Shown here piece by piece: positions 1 to 8,205 of a DNA stretch of 64,000 nt. The notes below the pieces were generated by a model, which worked only from the letters and a program-made list of their open reading frames with translations, did no database searches and was not told the origin of the DNA. The DNA comes from Microbacter sp049976245 (lineage in GTDB: Bacteria > Bacteroidota > Bacteroidia > Bacteroidales > Paludibacteraceae). Positions within the stretch are counted from its first letter, which is position 1. Each line of letters starts with the position of its first letter. A program made the position numbers and the translations under genes. Where the stretch lies: assembly GCA_049976245.1 (NCBI GenBank), contig JBMFIQ010000008.1, positions 1-64,000 on the forward strand. Direction: 5' to 3'.

Positions 1-166
1 TTGCGGGGACAAAAAGTAAGTCAGGGTCACAGGGGCGGAAGCCCCTTGTAATGAACATGCGAAAGTTGAATTAGTTACGTTCGAATGAAGAAGCACTAAA
101 TAGACACGCAAAACTCAAGAAGAAATCATGATCGAATTTAAAAAATAAGATGCGTTTGAATAAAGA

Positions 167-186
167 AACCCGTCGTAGAACGGGTT
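167..186 (-). terminator. Likely terminator of gpmA
   Basis: A seven-base-pair perfect stem (AACCCGT with ACGGGTT) and a six-base loop lie 40 bases past the gpmA stop. On the minus strand the stem is followed by TCTTTATTC, a modest T-rich tail. Bases 1-166 contain no gene I can support, only a small hairpin at 31-46 (AGGGGC, GGAA loop). Confidence 0.6.
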
Positions 187-226
187 CATTTTCATTGATA
201 AAGCATCTATGCAAGAAAAGAAAAGA

Positions 227-973
227 TTATTTTGCTTTTCCCTGATTGGCCACTTTTTCCATTTCTTTTTTCAAGGTTTCTTCATCGGCAAGAAAATAAC
301 TGCGAATGGGCTTTAATTGATCGTCCAACTCATAGACTAACGGAATTCCCGTCGGGATGTTAAATTTAAGGATTTCTTCTTCTGTTTTGTTGTCTAAGTA
401 TTTTACAAAAGCACGAAGACTATTCCCATGAGCTGCTACCAGAATGGTTTTGCCGGTTTTTAACTCGGTGCTGATTTCATTTTTCCAAAGAGGAATGACT
501 CGTTCAACCGTATCCTGCAATGATTCCCCCAACATGTAATGCAATTGATCCACATCCTGATAACGGGCTTCTTTGCGTTGATCGGCCACTTCATCAGGAT
601 CCAACATGGGTGGACGTACGTCGTAAGCTCTACGCCAAAGCAAGACTTGTTCTTCACCATATTTTGCTGCGGTTTCAGCTTTGTTCAATCCTTGTAACTT
701 TCCGTAATGCTTTTCGTTTAAACGCCATGATTTCACTACCGGAAGCCACATTTGATCCAATTCTTCCAATGAAATCCAAAGCGTTTTTATGGCCCGTTTA
801 AGTACGGAAGTATAAGCCAGATCAAACACAAAACCGGCTTTTTTCATAGCTTGGCCTGCCTGAACGGCTTCATTGATGCCTTTTTCACTTAAGGGAACAT
901 CTGTCCATCCCGTAAAACGATTCTCTTTGTTAAATTGGCTTTCACCATGTCGAAGTAATACGATTGTCTTCAT
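227..973 (-). CDS. gpmA: 2,3-bisphosphoglycerate-dependent phosphoglycerate mutase
   Basis: Interconverts 3- and 2-phosphoglycerate in cytosolic glycolysis/gluconeogenesis through a phosphohistidine intermediate. The 248-residue length is normal for the family. The RHGES motif at residues 8-12 carries the catalytic histidine. It is followed by FTGWTDVPLSEKG, typical of the cofactor-dependent mutases, and the second active-site histidine is in VAAHGNSLRA near residue 180. It starts at ATG 973, 54 bases below a good -7 box, and is probably monocistronic because a terminator follows. The unrelated cofactor-independent mutase GpmI is encoded at 46052-47584, so both forms of the enzyme are present in this window. 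Confidence 0.95.
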   Translation of the reverse strand: MKTIVLLRHGESQFNKENRFTGWTDVPLSEKGINEAVQAGQAMKKAGFVFDLAYTSVLKRAIKTLWISLEELDQMWLPVVKSWRLNEKHYGKLQGLNKAETAAKYGEEQVLLWRRAYDVRPPMLDPDEVADQRKEARYQDVDQLHYMLGESLQDTVERVIPLWKNEISTELKTGKTILVAAHGNSLRAFVKYLDNKTEEEILKFNIPTGIPLVYELDDQLKPIRSYFLADEETLKKEMEKVANQGKAK

Positions 974-1026
974 TTGTTTATGCAGTTTAATGATCTAAAA
1001 TTGTTATGATTTGATTGGTGTTTTTG

Positions 1027-1034
1027 CAAAATTA
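1027..1034 (-). promoter_or_regulatory. Bacteroidetes -7 box for gpmA
   Basis: On the minus strand this reads TAATTTTG, an exact match to the Bacteroidetes sigma-ABfr -7 consensus TAnnTTTG. It places transcription start about 45 bases above the gpmA ATG. No clear -33 TTG was found at 19-20 bases upstream. Confidence 0.5.
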
Positions 1035-1258
1035 CATTTGAACAGGACAGAAATTCTTTTATAAAGGAATTATTTTGGAATATTTAGCCTATATTTTGGA
1101 ATTTCGATATGTCCATTGAAGTGTTAAAGTTTTGATTTTATAAAACGTAAATAATTGATATTTATAAACTTGTTGAATTTTGATTACTGTTTTATCAACT
1201 TGGGATAATGTTTTCATAGATGTTTGGTTCAATGCATTCTCTATCGAATTATGAATAT

Positions 1259-3643
1259 TTACTCCTCGTCATGATCAGGACCTGAAAGTATGGAATAACG
1301 GGGAGCAGGCATATTGGTTCCTTTGATCGATTTCCAAACTATTTCACTAAAAATGCGATCAGGAACACGATCGGCATGGGTTAAGTCAAACTGTTCCATC
1401 ATAACTTGTCCGTAGGCGCCGGTCGGATTCTTTTCGTTCAAGTCAATCATGGGTTGAATCACCTCATAAGGCGTAAAATCAGGTTTCATGGTAAATGATT
1501 GATACATTGGAGTTGCTGCGGCATCATATTGACTCATTGGAGGCAATCCAAGTATCAATTCCATGGTGCGAATCATCGATGATGTGGAATACATGGTTTG
1601 ATCCACTACATGCCGTTTGACATAAGGACTGATCACTAAACCTTCGGTGCGATGGGCATCAACGTGATCGGCTCCATCTTGTGCATCGTCTTCAATGATA
1701 AAAATGGCTGATTCCTTCCAAATAGGGCTGTGTGAAATTCGATCTATCAGCAGGCCGACGGCATAATCATTTTGCGCCACCATGGCTTGAGGTGTTAATG
1801 CTCCTTTTCGAGTGCCCGATGTGTGATCGTTGGGTAATCGAATGATGTTAAAATGAGGAACCTCATTGTTTTGCAAAAGTTGAGTAAAGTCACGATTCCA
1901 CTCCTTAAATCGATCTATGTCCGAATAGTTCAAATCCCATCCTCGATACATGGGGTCAAAATGCCCAATTAAGGCTTTTTCGCGTGCGGTATTGGGTTTT
2001 GAAACGTCAGGATTGCTTTCAATAAATTCCCCATAATCGCGAAAAGATACGTGATGCCGTAAACATAAGTTCCATAAATATCCTGCAGATGGAGAAGCTG
2101 CCGGTTGACCTCCTTCAAATTGATAAGGCGCGCCGCGATTGGCATAATTGTTTGGCCAACTTTTAGTTACAAAGTCAGTGCAAAAAGCTGCAGTGGACCA
2201 GTTGTGCCCATCGGCACTTACTTCGGCATTGGCATACAAATTGTCGAGCAATGAATATTGAAGGGCTAATTGATGAATGTTGGGCGTTATGTTTTGTCCA
2301 AACAAAACTAAAGTTGAATCGCCATTGCCTTCTTTGATATCTCCAAAAACTTGATCGTAGGTGCGATTTTCTTTTATGACGTAAAACACATATTTGATAG
2401 GAGAAGATTGACCAACTTTTGCAGGGATGGGATTATCGGTTTCTGCATTCGATGGTGTTGTTATTTTTGAAGTTTGATAAGGAATGGAAGCATAAACGGT
2501 TTTGGTATATTTTTCCAATTGCTCGCTGTTGGGAAACGGGAAGAATGAAAGCGTGCCTTTCAACATTGTGCCGATGTACTGATGGTCACTATTTGGAAAA
2601 GAACGATCTCCCTTGCCGTTGAGCACCAGCACAGTTCCGTTTTTCAGCATGATCACTTTGGTCGGATACCATCCGACTGGAATAAATCCAACAGGTTTAG
2701 CTCCATTTTCAGTTGGTTTAATCACTGTGAGTGAATTGTTGTCGGCATTGGCTGCTAAAATAAATTTTCCGTCGGGTGAAACAGTCACGGCATCGGGTGT
2801 TGATCCTTCGGGAGCATCAGGATAAAGCGCGGTGGAAATGGTTGCGCTTACTCGACCGGTTTTTAGATTGATCATTGTGAGACTGTTATCATTGGCATTG
2901 GCTACATAGGCTGTTTCATTCTTTTTTGTCAATGCAATGTCTGTTGGATGATTTCCGGTAGGGAAGGTATTCAGAAGTTGGGTCCCGCGATATACATTAA
3001 CTTTGTGGGCGCTCCAAAGAGAAACCATCAATGCACCGTTATTCAAGAACTTACACGTGTAAGGCATAGCATTTAATTGGACGGTTTCCGTTTTTTTCGT
3101 ATTTAAATGCATGTATCGCAAGGTGCTGTCACCGCGACAAACAACGGCTAAAATTCCGTTGTGAACGTCTAAGCCCGCAATCCAAACCATTTTTTTAGGA
3201 TATGGTTTGGCAAATGACAATGTGTCGGACGGCACCAGCATTCCATTGACAAGATTGAAAGTGTAAACCTGATTTTGATTTCCGCCCGAAACGAACAATT
3301 TCGTTCCTTCAAAGGCAATTCCCAACCAACTGTCTTTCAAGATTATGTTTTGAACTACTTTTTGTTGATTCAAATCAACCAACATCAAAGCGGGTTTGTC
3401 CATTCCGGCATGGGTGATAGCTAAAAAACGTTCGTCGGATGATAAGGCAGCATTCATGGGCAAAGTGCTTAATAAAATGGATTTGCCGGCTGGAGCGAGT
3501 TGCCATCCGTTGGGCAACAAAACATGATTGGCTTTTTGGCCGGGCCATTGTGCGTAAAGCAAATGCGGCATCGTTAACGTGAACATGAACATCAACGACA
3601 TCATGAAAACACGTTTGAAGGAAAAAATAATGAACTGTTTCAT
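1259..3643 (-). CDS. Secreted beta-propeller plus phosphoesterase (YncE/alkaline-phosphatase-like) protein
   Basis: A 794-residue exported protein. Residues about 8-31 form a hydrophobic signal peptide ending near LLYAQ. The N-terminal half carries YVTN/YncE-type beta-propeller repeats, for example DIALTKKNETAYVANANDNS and VTVSPDGKFILAANADNNS. The C-terminal half resembles the phosphoesterase family that includes phospholipase C and acid phosphatases (PF04185): VFYVIKENRTYDQVFGD, then AEVSADGHNW and a metal-binding-like EDDAQDGADHVDAHR. The natural substrate is unknown; phosphate-ester hydrolysis in the periplasm or at the surface is inferred. The start codon is the ATG that ends the 94-nt interspersed leader described separately, so no ordinary ribosome-binding region of its own is visible. 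Confidence 0.85.
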   Translation of the reverse strand: MKQFIIFSFKRVFMMSLMFMFTLTMPHLLYAQWPGQKANHVLLPNGWQLAPAGKSILLSTLPMNAALSSDERFLAITHAGMDKPALMLVDLNQQKVVQNIILKDSWLGIAFEGTKLFVSGGNQNQVYTFNLVNGMLVPSDTLSFAKPYPKKMVWIAGLDVHNGILAVVCRGDSTLRYMHLNTKKTETVQLNAMPYTCKFLNNGALMVSLWSAHKVNVYRGTQLLNTFPTGNHPTDIALTKKNETAYVANANDNSLTMINLKTGRVSATISTALYPDAPEGSTPDAVTVSPDGKFILAANADNNSLTVIKPTENGAKPVGFIPVGWYPTKVIMLKNGTVLVLNGKGDRSFPNSDHQYIGTMLKGTLSFFPFPNSEQLEKYTKTVYASIPYQTSKITTPSNAETDNPIPAKVGQSSPIKYVFYVIKENRTYDQVFGDIKEGNGDSTLVLFGQNITPNIHQLALQYSLLDNLYANAEVSADGHNWSTAAFCTDFVTKSWPNNYANRGAPYQFEGGQPAASPSAGYLWNLCLRHHVSFRDYGEFIESNPDVSKPNTAREKALIGHFDPMYRGWDLNYSDIDRFKEWNRDFTQLLQNNEVPHFNIIRLPNDHTSGTRKGALTPQAMVAQNDYAVGLLIDRISHSPIWKESAIFIIEDDAQDGADHVDAHRTEGLVISPYVKRHVVDQTMYSTSSMIRTMELILGLPPMSQYDAAATPMYQSFTMKPDFTPYEVIQPMIDLNEKNPTGAYGQVMMEQFDLTHADRVPDRIFSEIVWKSIKGTNMPAPRYSILSGPDHDEE

Positions 3644-3734
3644 AAGTCTTTATTTATTTTTAACACTATGGGTGTATGGAACTCGCCAAATAGTCATTCT
3701 CTTGTGCATAAGCTATTTTTAAGGCTCGTTTCAT
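3641..3734 (-). repeat. Interspersed 94-nt leader element, copy 1
   Basis: Read on the minus strand, it runs from ATGAAACGAGCC to GACTTATG, and the final ATG is the start codon of the phosphoesterase gene. The core TGACTATTTGGCGAGTTCC is identical to copies 6 and 7. It opens a 22-codon ORF (MKRALK...YLASSIHP) that ends 25 bases before the gene start. Confidence 0.9.
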
Positions 3735-4074
3735 AAGCTGTTATTTTATTTTTTACAGGTTTTTTTTAAGACTGTTTTTTTACTGTCGTTTGATGGATGA
3801 AATGATCTATTTTTTGTGTGCTTTGATTGGCAAAAAAAAGAATAATGAAACATTAAACAAGGTTCATCCGATTTTGAAAAACAATGATAAACGGATTGAT
3901 ACACTCATTTAAAGATTGACGGGACAAGCATCCGCTTTTTTGACAAAGGTAAGATAAAGCTTTCAAAAATGGGTTGATGTATGTTCAAAAACATGGAACA
4001 ACAGTTCTCAAAATGTTGGAATAAAAACCATAGAACAATCTTTCAAAAAAAAGATGTAGTTAAGATGTTGAAAT
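3735..4074. other. Intergenic stretch, no gene seen
   Basis: AT-rich sequence between two leader-element copies, with long A and T runs. An open frame at 3981-4193 is lysine- and asparagine-rich with no family character, and it overlaps decayed element copy 8. I do not consider it a gene. Confidence 0.6.
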
Positions 4075-4180
4075 TTGAAAAAAGCCATCAAAAGAGCTTA
4101 AAATCAAGAGAATATCTATTTAACGAGTTCCATGCGACTTTTAGAAATCCATTATTTAAGGTGAAAATAAAGATCAGAAA
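4075..4180 (+). repeat. Decayed copy 8 of the interspersed leader element
   Basis: Recognisable core blocks occur in the right order: GAAAAAAGCCATCAAAAGAGC, shortened from the consensus, then AATCAAGAGAAT, then CTATTTAACGAGTTCCAT. The 3' end is only loosely preserved (GAAAATAAAGATC). There is no downstream ATG or gene on this strand, because the next feature is a tRNA on the other strand. The internal ORF stops after eight codons. It looks like a relic. The 3' boundary is approximate. Confidence 0.65.
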
Positions 4181-4204
4181 CCCGCTTAATTGAAATTTAA
4201 AAGA

Positions 4205-4233
4205 AAAAATCAGACTTTAAGAGCCTGATTTTT
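4205..4233 (-). terminator. Terminator after tRNA-Gly(CCC)
   Basis: A nine-base-pair perfect stem (AAAAATCAG with CTGATTTTT) flanks an 11-base loop immediately 3' of the tRNA. On the minus strand the stem ends in a run of Ts, as expected of an intrinsic terminator. The hairpin is palindromic, so it could act on either strand. Confidence 0.7.
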
Positions 4234-4235
4234 GA

Positions 4236-4307
4236 GCGGAAAACGGGACTCGAACCCGCGACCCTCAGCTTGGGAAGCTGATGCTCTACCAACTGAGCTA
4301 CTTCCGC
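4236..4307 (-). tRNA. tRNA-Gly (CCC anticodon)
   Basis: A 72-nt cloverleaf on the minus strand. Acceptor GCGGAAG pairs with TTTCCGC. The D-arm is GCTC/GAGC, the anticodon stem TCAGC/GCTGA has loop TTCCCAA (anticodon CCC), and the T-arm is GCGGG-TTCGAGT-CCCGT. No CCA is encoded. It closely resembles the tRNA-Gly(GCC) at 21706-21777, which shares the acceptor and T-arm. Confidence 0.95.
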
Positions 4308-4385
4308 AATAAGTAATGTATAAGTGTTTTGAGCGCTTAATTTAACAATGTTAGTGATTCAGAAAAAGTGCTCTTTTTTGTGATG

Positions 4386-4415
4386 CAAAGATAGTCATTT
4401 TTCTTTTTCAACAAA
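4386..4415 (-). promoter_or_regulatory. Promoter of tRNA-Gly(CCC)
   Basis: The minus strand reads TTTG, an 18-base spacer, then TATCTTTG. This is a near-perfect Bacteroidetes promoter. The predicted start lies about 70 bases above the mature tRNA 5' end. The rest of the 4308-4685 gap holds only the hydC promoter. Confidence 0.7.
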
Positions 4416-4596
4416 GAACGACCAGCGTTATTTTTTCATGAGTTTCGTTGATTCACCTTTTTTTGAATCTTTTCTTATGGAACAAACCATAAAATGTGAA
4501 CAAGAAAATAAGGCATTGATAGTTTGAACTAAATAGTTAATAAAATAATATGAGTTTAAAATATACTAATAAAGAATATTTTCTTTATTATGGCTT

Positions 4597-4604
4597 TACA
4601 TTTG
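4597..4604 (+). promoter_or_regulatory. -7 box for the hydrogenase operon
   Basis: TACATTTG matches TAnnTTTG. Transcription would begin near 4611, downstream of the in-frame ATG at 4590, which argues for the start of hydC at 4686 instead. No convincing -33 TTG is visible. Confidence 0.4.
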
Positions 4605-4685
4605 TATCGAAATGGGCAAAGAGCATTTAAATCAATTTTAGCTATCGTCATTTTTAAAGTCCACATTTTTATTTATTTACACGCC

Positions 4686-5177
4686 ATGAATTCCACCATT
4701 TTTCTTATCAAGCAACTTGCCGATCAATACGGTCGATCAAGAAACAATTTACTTCCTATCCTTCAGGGAGTTGTTGAACAGGAAAAATATTTATCCGAAT
4801 CATCGATGATTGAAATTGCACGGGAACTTGACATTCCGGCAGCAGATGTGTATGGCACCGCTACTTTTTATTCCTTTTTGGAGTGCAAGAAAATGGGGCG
4901 TTACATCATTCGGGTCTGCAAAACCATTACTTGCTCCATGAAGGGTAAAAATCAGATTTTACTGGCCATTCAGGAAATGCTGAAAATTGGCGTGGGAGAA
5001 ACTACGTCGGACGGCTTGTTTTCGCTGTTACAAACCAATTGTTTGGGCTTTTGCCACAAAGCGCCAACAATGCTCATCAACAATGAAGTTTATACGGAAC
5101 TGACGCCCGAAAAGGTTCGAACCATTTTGAGTCAATACATTGAAAAAAGCAGGGAAGGAGAAAATCATGGAAACTAA
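4686..5177 (+). CDS. hydC: [FeFe]-hydrogenase small subunit, NuoE/HydC-like
   Basis: A [2Fe-2S] thioredoxin-fold electron carrier of 163 residues that passes electrons between the flavin subunit HydB and the catalytic subunit HydA. Conserved cysteines are in CKTITC (C-x4-C) and NCLGFCHKAP (C-x3-C), the NuoE/HndA pattern. The helical N-terminal part contains the family motif VYGTATFYSFL. I chose ATG 4686 (MNSTIF) because the upstream extension has no family similarity and precedes the predicted transcription start. Its 3' end overlaps hydB by 11 bases, which suggests translational coupling within one operon hydC-hydB-hydA. The longer frame from 4590 is the alternative. Confidence 0.88.
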   Translation: MNSTIFLIKQLADQYGRSRNNLLPILQGVVEQEKYLSESSMIEIARELDIPAADVYGTATFYSFLECKKMGRYIIRVCKTITCSMKGKNQILLAIQEMLKIGVGETTSDGLFSLLQTNCLGFCHKAPTMLINNEVYTELTPEKVRTILSQYIEKSREGENHGN

Positions 5178-6351
5178 CTATCAATTGAAGCGAGCTGATT
5201 TTATTTTCAAGAATGAGCATGATTGGAAGGAGGTTTTGAACAAAAGCATTCATCGATCTCCGAAAGAATTAATCAATGAGTTGATCAGTTCAGAATTGAA
5301 GGGAAGAGGAGGCGCAGGCTTTCCTACTGGACTAAAATGGAAACTTTCTGCCGAAGCGGAAAGTGACGTAAAATATGTGATTTGCAATGCTGACGAAGGC
5401 GAACCGGGAACCTTCAAAGACAGGGAAATTCTTTCGTTGGTTCCTTTCAAAGTCCTTACTGCAATGGCCGTTTGCGGTTATGTGGTTGGTGCGAAAGAGG
5501 GCTTCATCTATTTGCGGGGTGAATATTTCTTTTTGAAACCGGAATTGACAAAGGCCATTAACGAATTTGAAAACTATTGCAAAGAGATTGATTTGAAATT
5601 CAGCATCCGCATTTTTATGGGAAGCGGCGCCTACATTTGTGGAGAAGAAACCGCTCTGTTTGAATCGATGGAAGGCAAACGAGGCGAACCGCGCAACAAA
5701 CCTCCTTATCCAGCGCTTTCGGGTTACATGAACAAACCAACGGTGATCAACAACGTTGAAACTTTGGCACATACCTATACCATCTTCAAATACGGTGCAA
5801 AACGATTTTACGATTTGGGTGTTCAATATTCACGCGGCACCAAACTTTTTTCCGTATCGGGCGACACACCCAAGCCGGGTATTTATGAACTTGAACTGGG
5901 AATGAGTCTCACCGACTTTGTAAATGATTTTGGCGATGGTGACACCAAAGCGGTTCAAGTGGGTGGTGCTTCGGGATTTTTGGTTCCCCGAAAACGATTT
6001 GCGGAAACAACCATCGGATTTCAGGGAAAACTCGTGGGCATTTCGTTGCCAACAGGTGGTTCAATGATGCTTTTTAATAGTTCACGCTCCATGTACAACG
6101 TGTTGGACAATTATCTTGAGTTTTTCCGTGAAGAGTCCTGCGGACAATGTACGCCCTGTCGGGTAGGATGTCAACAATTGTGGCGGGGCATCAAAGCGGT
6201 GAAAAGCGGTGAGAAAAATGCACAATATCTGGATAAATTGCTAAAATTGGCCGAAACCATGCAATGGACAGCAAAGTGCGGTCTGGGTCAATCCGTTGGG
6301 AACTCCTTTTCATCCATTGTTGAGAATTTCAGAGAAGAAATGATTTACTAA
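5167..6351 (+). CDS. hydB: [FeFe]-hydrogenase flavin subunit, NuoF/HydB-like
   Basis: A 394-residue NADH/FMN-binding subunit. It shows the NuoF signature motifs in order: GRGGAGFPTGLKW (nucleotide/FMN binding), CNADEGEPGTFKDRE, EGKRGEPRNKPPYPA and the [4Fe-4S] motif SCGQCTPCRVG, with the fourth cysteine in AKCGLGQS. The ATG at 5167 is preceded by AGGGAAGGAG, an unusually strong Shine-Dalgarno sequence for this phylum, so I prefer it to the earlier frame start at 5140. The protein is short: it lacks both the N-terminal [2Fe-2S] domain and the C-terminal ferredoxin domain present in the roughly 626-residue Thermotoga HydB. That limits how far bifurcation can be assumed. Confidence 0.9.
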   Translation: METNYQLKRADFIFKNEHDWKEVLNKSIHRSPKELINELISSELKGRGGAGFPTGLKWKLSAEAESDVKYVICNADEGEPGTFKDREILSLVPFKVLTAMAVCGYVVGAKEGFIYLRGEYFFLKPELTKAINEFENYCKEIDLKFSIRIFMGSGAYICGEETALFESMEGKRGEPRNKPPYPALSGYMNKPTVINNVETLAHTYTIFKYGAKRFYDLGVQYSRGTKLFSVSGDTPKPGIYELELGMSLTDFVNDFGDGDTKAVQVGGASGFLVPRKRFAETTIGFQGKLVGISLPTGGSMMLFNSSRSMYNVLDNYLEFFREESCGQCTPCRVGCQQLWRGIKAVKSGEKNAQYLDKLLKLAETMQWTAKCGLGQSVGNSFSSIVENFREEMIY

Positions 6352-6361
6352 TTTCAATGCT

Positions 6362-8149
6362 ATGAACGACATAAAAATCACCATCAACGGGCAACCTGTT
6401 CAAATTTCAAAAAATACCTCCATTTTGGATGCAGCCCGTCAAATCGGAGTTAACATTCCAACGCTCTGTTATCACAAAGATTTATGCGTTGCCGGCAATT
6501 GTCGGGTGTGTGTGGTAGAAGTGGCAGGACAAAAACGATTATCGCCGGCTTGTGCCACTCCTTGTGAAGAAGGAATGGAAGTTCTTACCAATTCGGTGAA
6601 AGTGAGAAATTCACGCAAACACATCATTGAATTGCTTTTGTCGGAACACAATGCCGATTGCACGCGCTGTTATAAAAACGGGAATTGTGAGTTGCAAAAA
6701 CTGGCTGCCGATTACAAGATTATGACTTCGGAATTCATCCCGTTGACGCCGTTTCAACATTATACTATCGACATGTTTTCGCCTTCCATCATGAAAGACG
6801 ACAGCAAATGCATTCGTTGTCAGCGTTGTGTGCGCACTTGTGCTGAATTGCAGGGAATGAATGTATTGACCGTGGCATATAAAGGCGACAAGATGAAGAT
6901 CACGACTTTTTTTGAAAAATTGTTGAGCGAAGTCAACTGCACCAATTGCGGTCAATGTGTGATTCATTGTCCTACGGGAGCTTTGACCGAACGAAATTAC
7001 ATCGAAGAAGTATGGGAAGCCATTACGGATCCAACCAAACATGTGGTGGTGCAGACTGCTCCGGCAGTTCGTGTAGCGTTGGGTGAAGAACTTGGATTTG
7101 ATGTCGGAACGCGGATCACCGGCAAAATGGTGGCTGCGTTAAAACGTTTAGGGTTTGATTCGGTGATGGATACCGATTTCTCAGCCGATTTGACCATCAT
7201 GGAAGAAGGAACCGAATTGTTGACACGGCTCAAAAAAGCGTTAGTCGATCATGATCCCGATGTTAAATTGCCGATGGCTACTTCTTGTTCCCCCGGCTGG
7301 ATTAAGTTCATTGAACACATGTATCCCGAATACCTGAATCACCTTTCCACATGTAAATCGCCACAACAAATGTTTGGCGCTTTGGTGAAGACCTATTACG
7401 CCCAAGCTCGGCATTTGAATCCTGATCAGATTGTTTCTGTTTCTATTATGCCATGCACGGCTAAAAAGTTTGAAGCAGCTCGTCCTGAAATGCACGATAG
7501 TGGTTATCGCGATGTGGATTATGTACTGACAACACGTGAATTAGCCATTATGATCAAACAAGCCGGGATTGATTTTATGAAATTGGAAGATGCTCCATTT
7601 GATCGGTTGATGGGTGAATCAACCGGAGCAGGTGTGATTTTCGGCGCAACTGGGGGTGTGATGGAAGCTGCTTTGAGAACGGCTTACGAATTGGTTACCG
7701 GACGTGAAGTGCCTTTCAAGAACCTGAATATTTTACCTGTCAGAGGCATGGAAGGTGTTCGCGAAGCATCCATCGTCATTGAACATCCGCTGCAGGAATG
7801 GGCTTTTTTGGATGGAGTGGAACTTAAATGTGCCATTGCTCATGGTTTGATTAATGCCAAAAAAGTGATGGATGCCGTGAAGTCTGGTGAAGCTCATTAT
7901 CATTTTATTGAAGTCATGGCCTGTCCCGGCGGTTGTTTGGGCGGCGGCGGACAACCTATCCCAACCAGTCCTGAAATCAGAGCCAAACGGGCCGCCGCTA
8001 TTTATGCGGAAGATGAAGCGATGCCGCTGCGTAAATCGCACACAAATCCTGAGGTGATGCAACTCTACCATGATTTTCTTGGTCAACCTTCGAGTGAAAA
8101 GTCACATCATTTGCTTCATACTTCCTACACGGTACGAAAACGATATTGA
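6362..8149 (+). CDS. hydA: [FeFe]-hydrogenase catalytic subunit, HydA/HndD type
   Basis: Catalyses reversible H2 formation. The 595 residues carry, in order, a plant-type [2Fe-2S] domain (Cys36, 47, 50, 64), a His-Cys [4Fe-4S] motif near HNADCTRCYKNGNC, two ferredoxin clusters (CIRCQRCVRTC and CTNCGQCVIHCP) and the H-cluster domain. The three H-cluster motifs are TSCSPGW (L1), MPCTAKKFEA (L2) and EVMACPGGCLGGGGQP (L3). L1 has serine where the textbook motif TSCCPxW has its second cysteine. I recall this form in multimeric NAD(P)-linked enzymes but cannot confirm it here. It lies ten bases after hydB and is followed by a strong terminator. H-cluster assembly is provided by hydEFG just downstream on the other strand. 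Confidence 0.95.
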   Translation: MNDIKITINGQPVQISKNTSILDAARQIGVNIPTLCYHKDLCVAGNCRVCVVEVAGQKRLSPACATPCEEGMEVLTNSVKVRNSRKHIIELLLSEHNADCTRCYKNGNCELQKLAADYKIMTSEFIPLTPFQHYTIDMFSPSIMKDDSKCIRCQRCVRTCAELQGMNVLTVAYKGDKMKITTFFEKLLSEVNCTNCGQCVIHCPTGALTERNYIEEVWEAITDPTKHVVVQTAPAVRVALGEELGFDVGTRITGKMVAALKRLGFDSVMDTDFSADLTIMEEGTELLTRLKKALVDHDPDVKLPMATSCSPGWIKFIEHMYPEYLNHLSTCKSPQQMFGALVKTYYAQARHLNPDQIVSVSIMPCTAKKFEAARPEMHDSGYRDVDYVLTTRELAIMIKQAGIDFMKLEDAPFDRLMGESTGAGVIFGATGGVMEAALRTAYELVTGREVPFKNLNILPVRGMEGVREASIVIEHPLQEWAFLDGVELKCAIAHGLINAKKVMDAVKSGEAHYHFIEVMACPGGCLGGGGQPIPTSPEIRAKRAAAIYAEDEAMPLRKSHTNPEVMQLYHDFLGQPSSEKSHHLLHTSYTVRKRY

Positions 8150-8161
8150 TGCTTTCAACAG

Positions 8162-8205
8162 GCGATTCATAAAGAAGATTTCTTTTTTTTGAATCGCTTT
8201 TTTTA
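8162..8205 (+). terminator. Terminator of hydC-hydB-hydA
   Basis: GCGATTCA pairs perfectly with TGAATCGC. Inside it AAAGAA pairs with TTCTTT, and the stem is followed by TTTTTTTATTT. This is a strong intrinsic terminator on the plus strand. It reaches the 3' end of the convergent SGNH gene. Confidence 0.85.

Noticed and set aside
3981..4193. Open frame of 70 codons, plus strand
   Set aside because: Lysine/asparagine-rich, no family character, overlaps a decayed leader copy; looks like chance in AT-rich sequence.
5332..5826. 164-codon minus-strand frame
   Set aside because: Shadow of hydB; the plus-strand frame carries all NuoF motifs.
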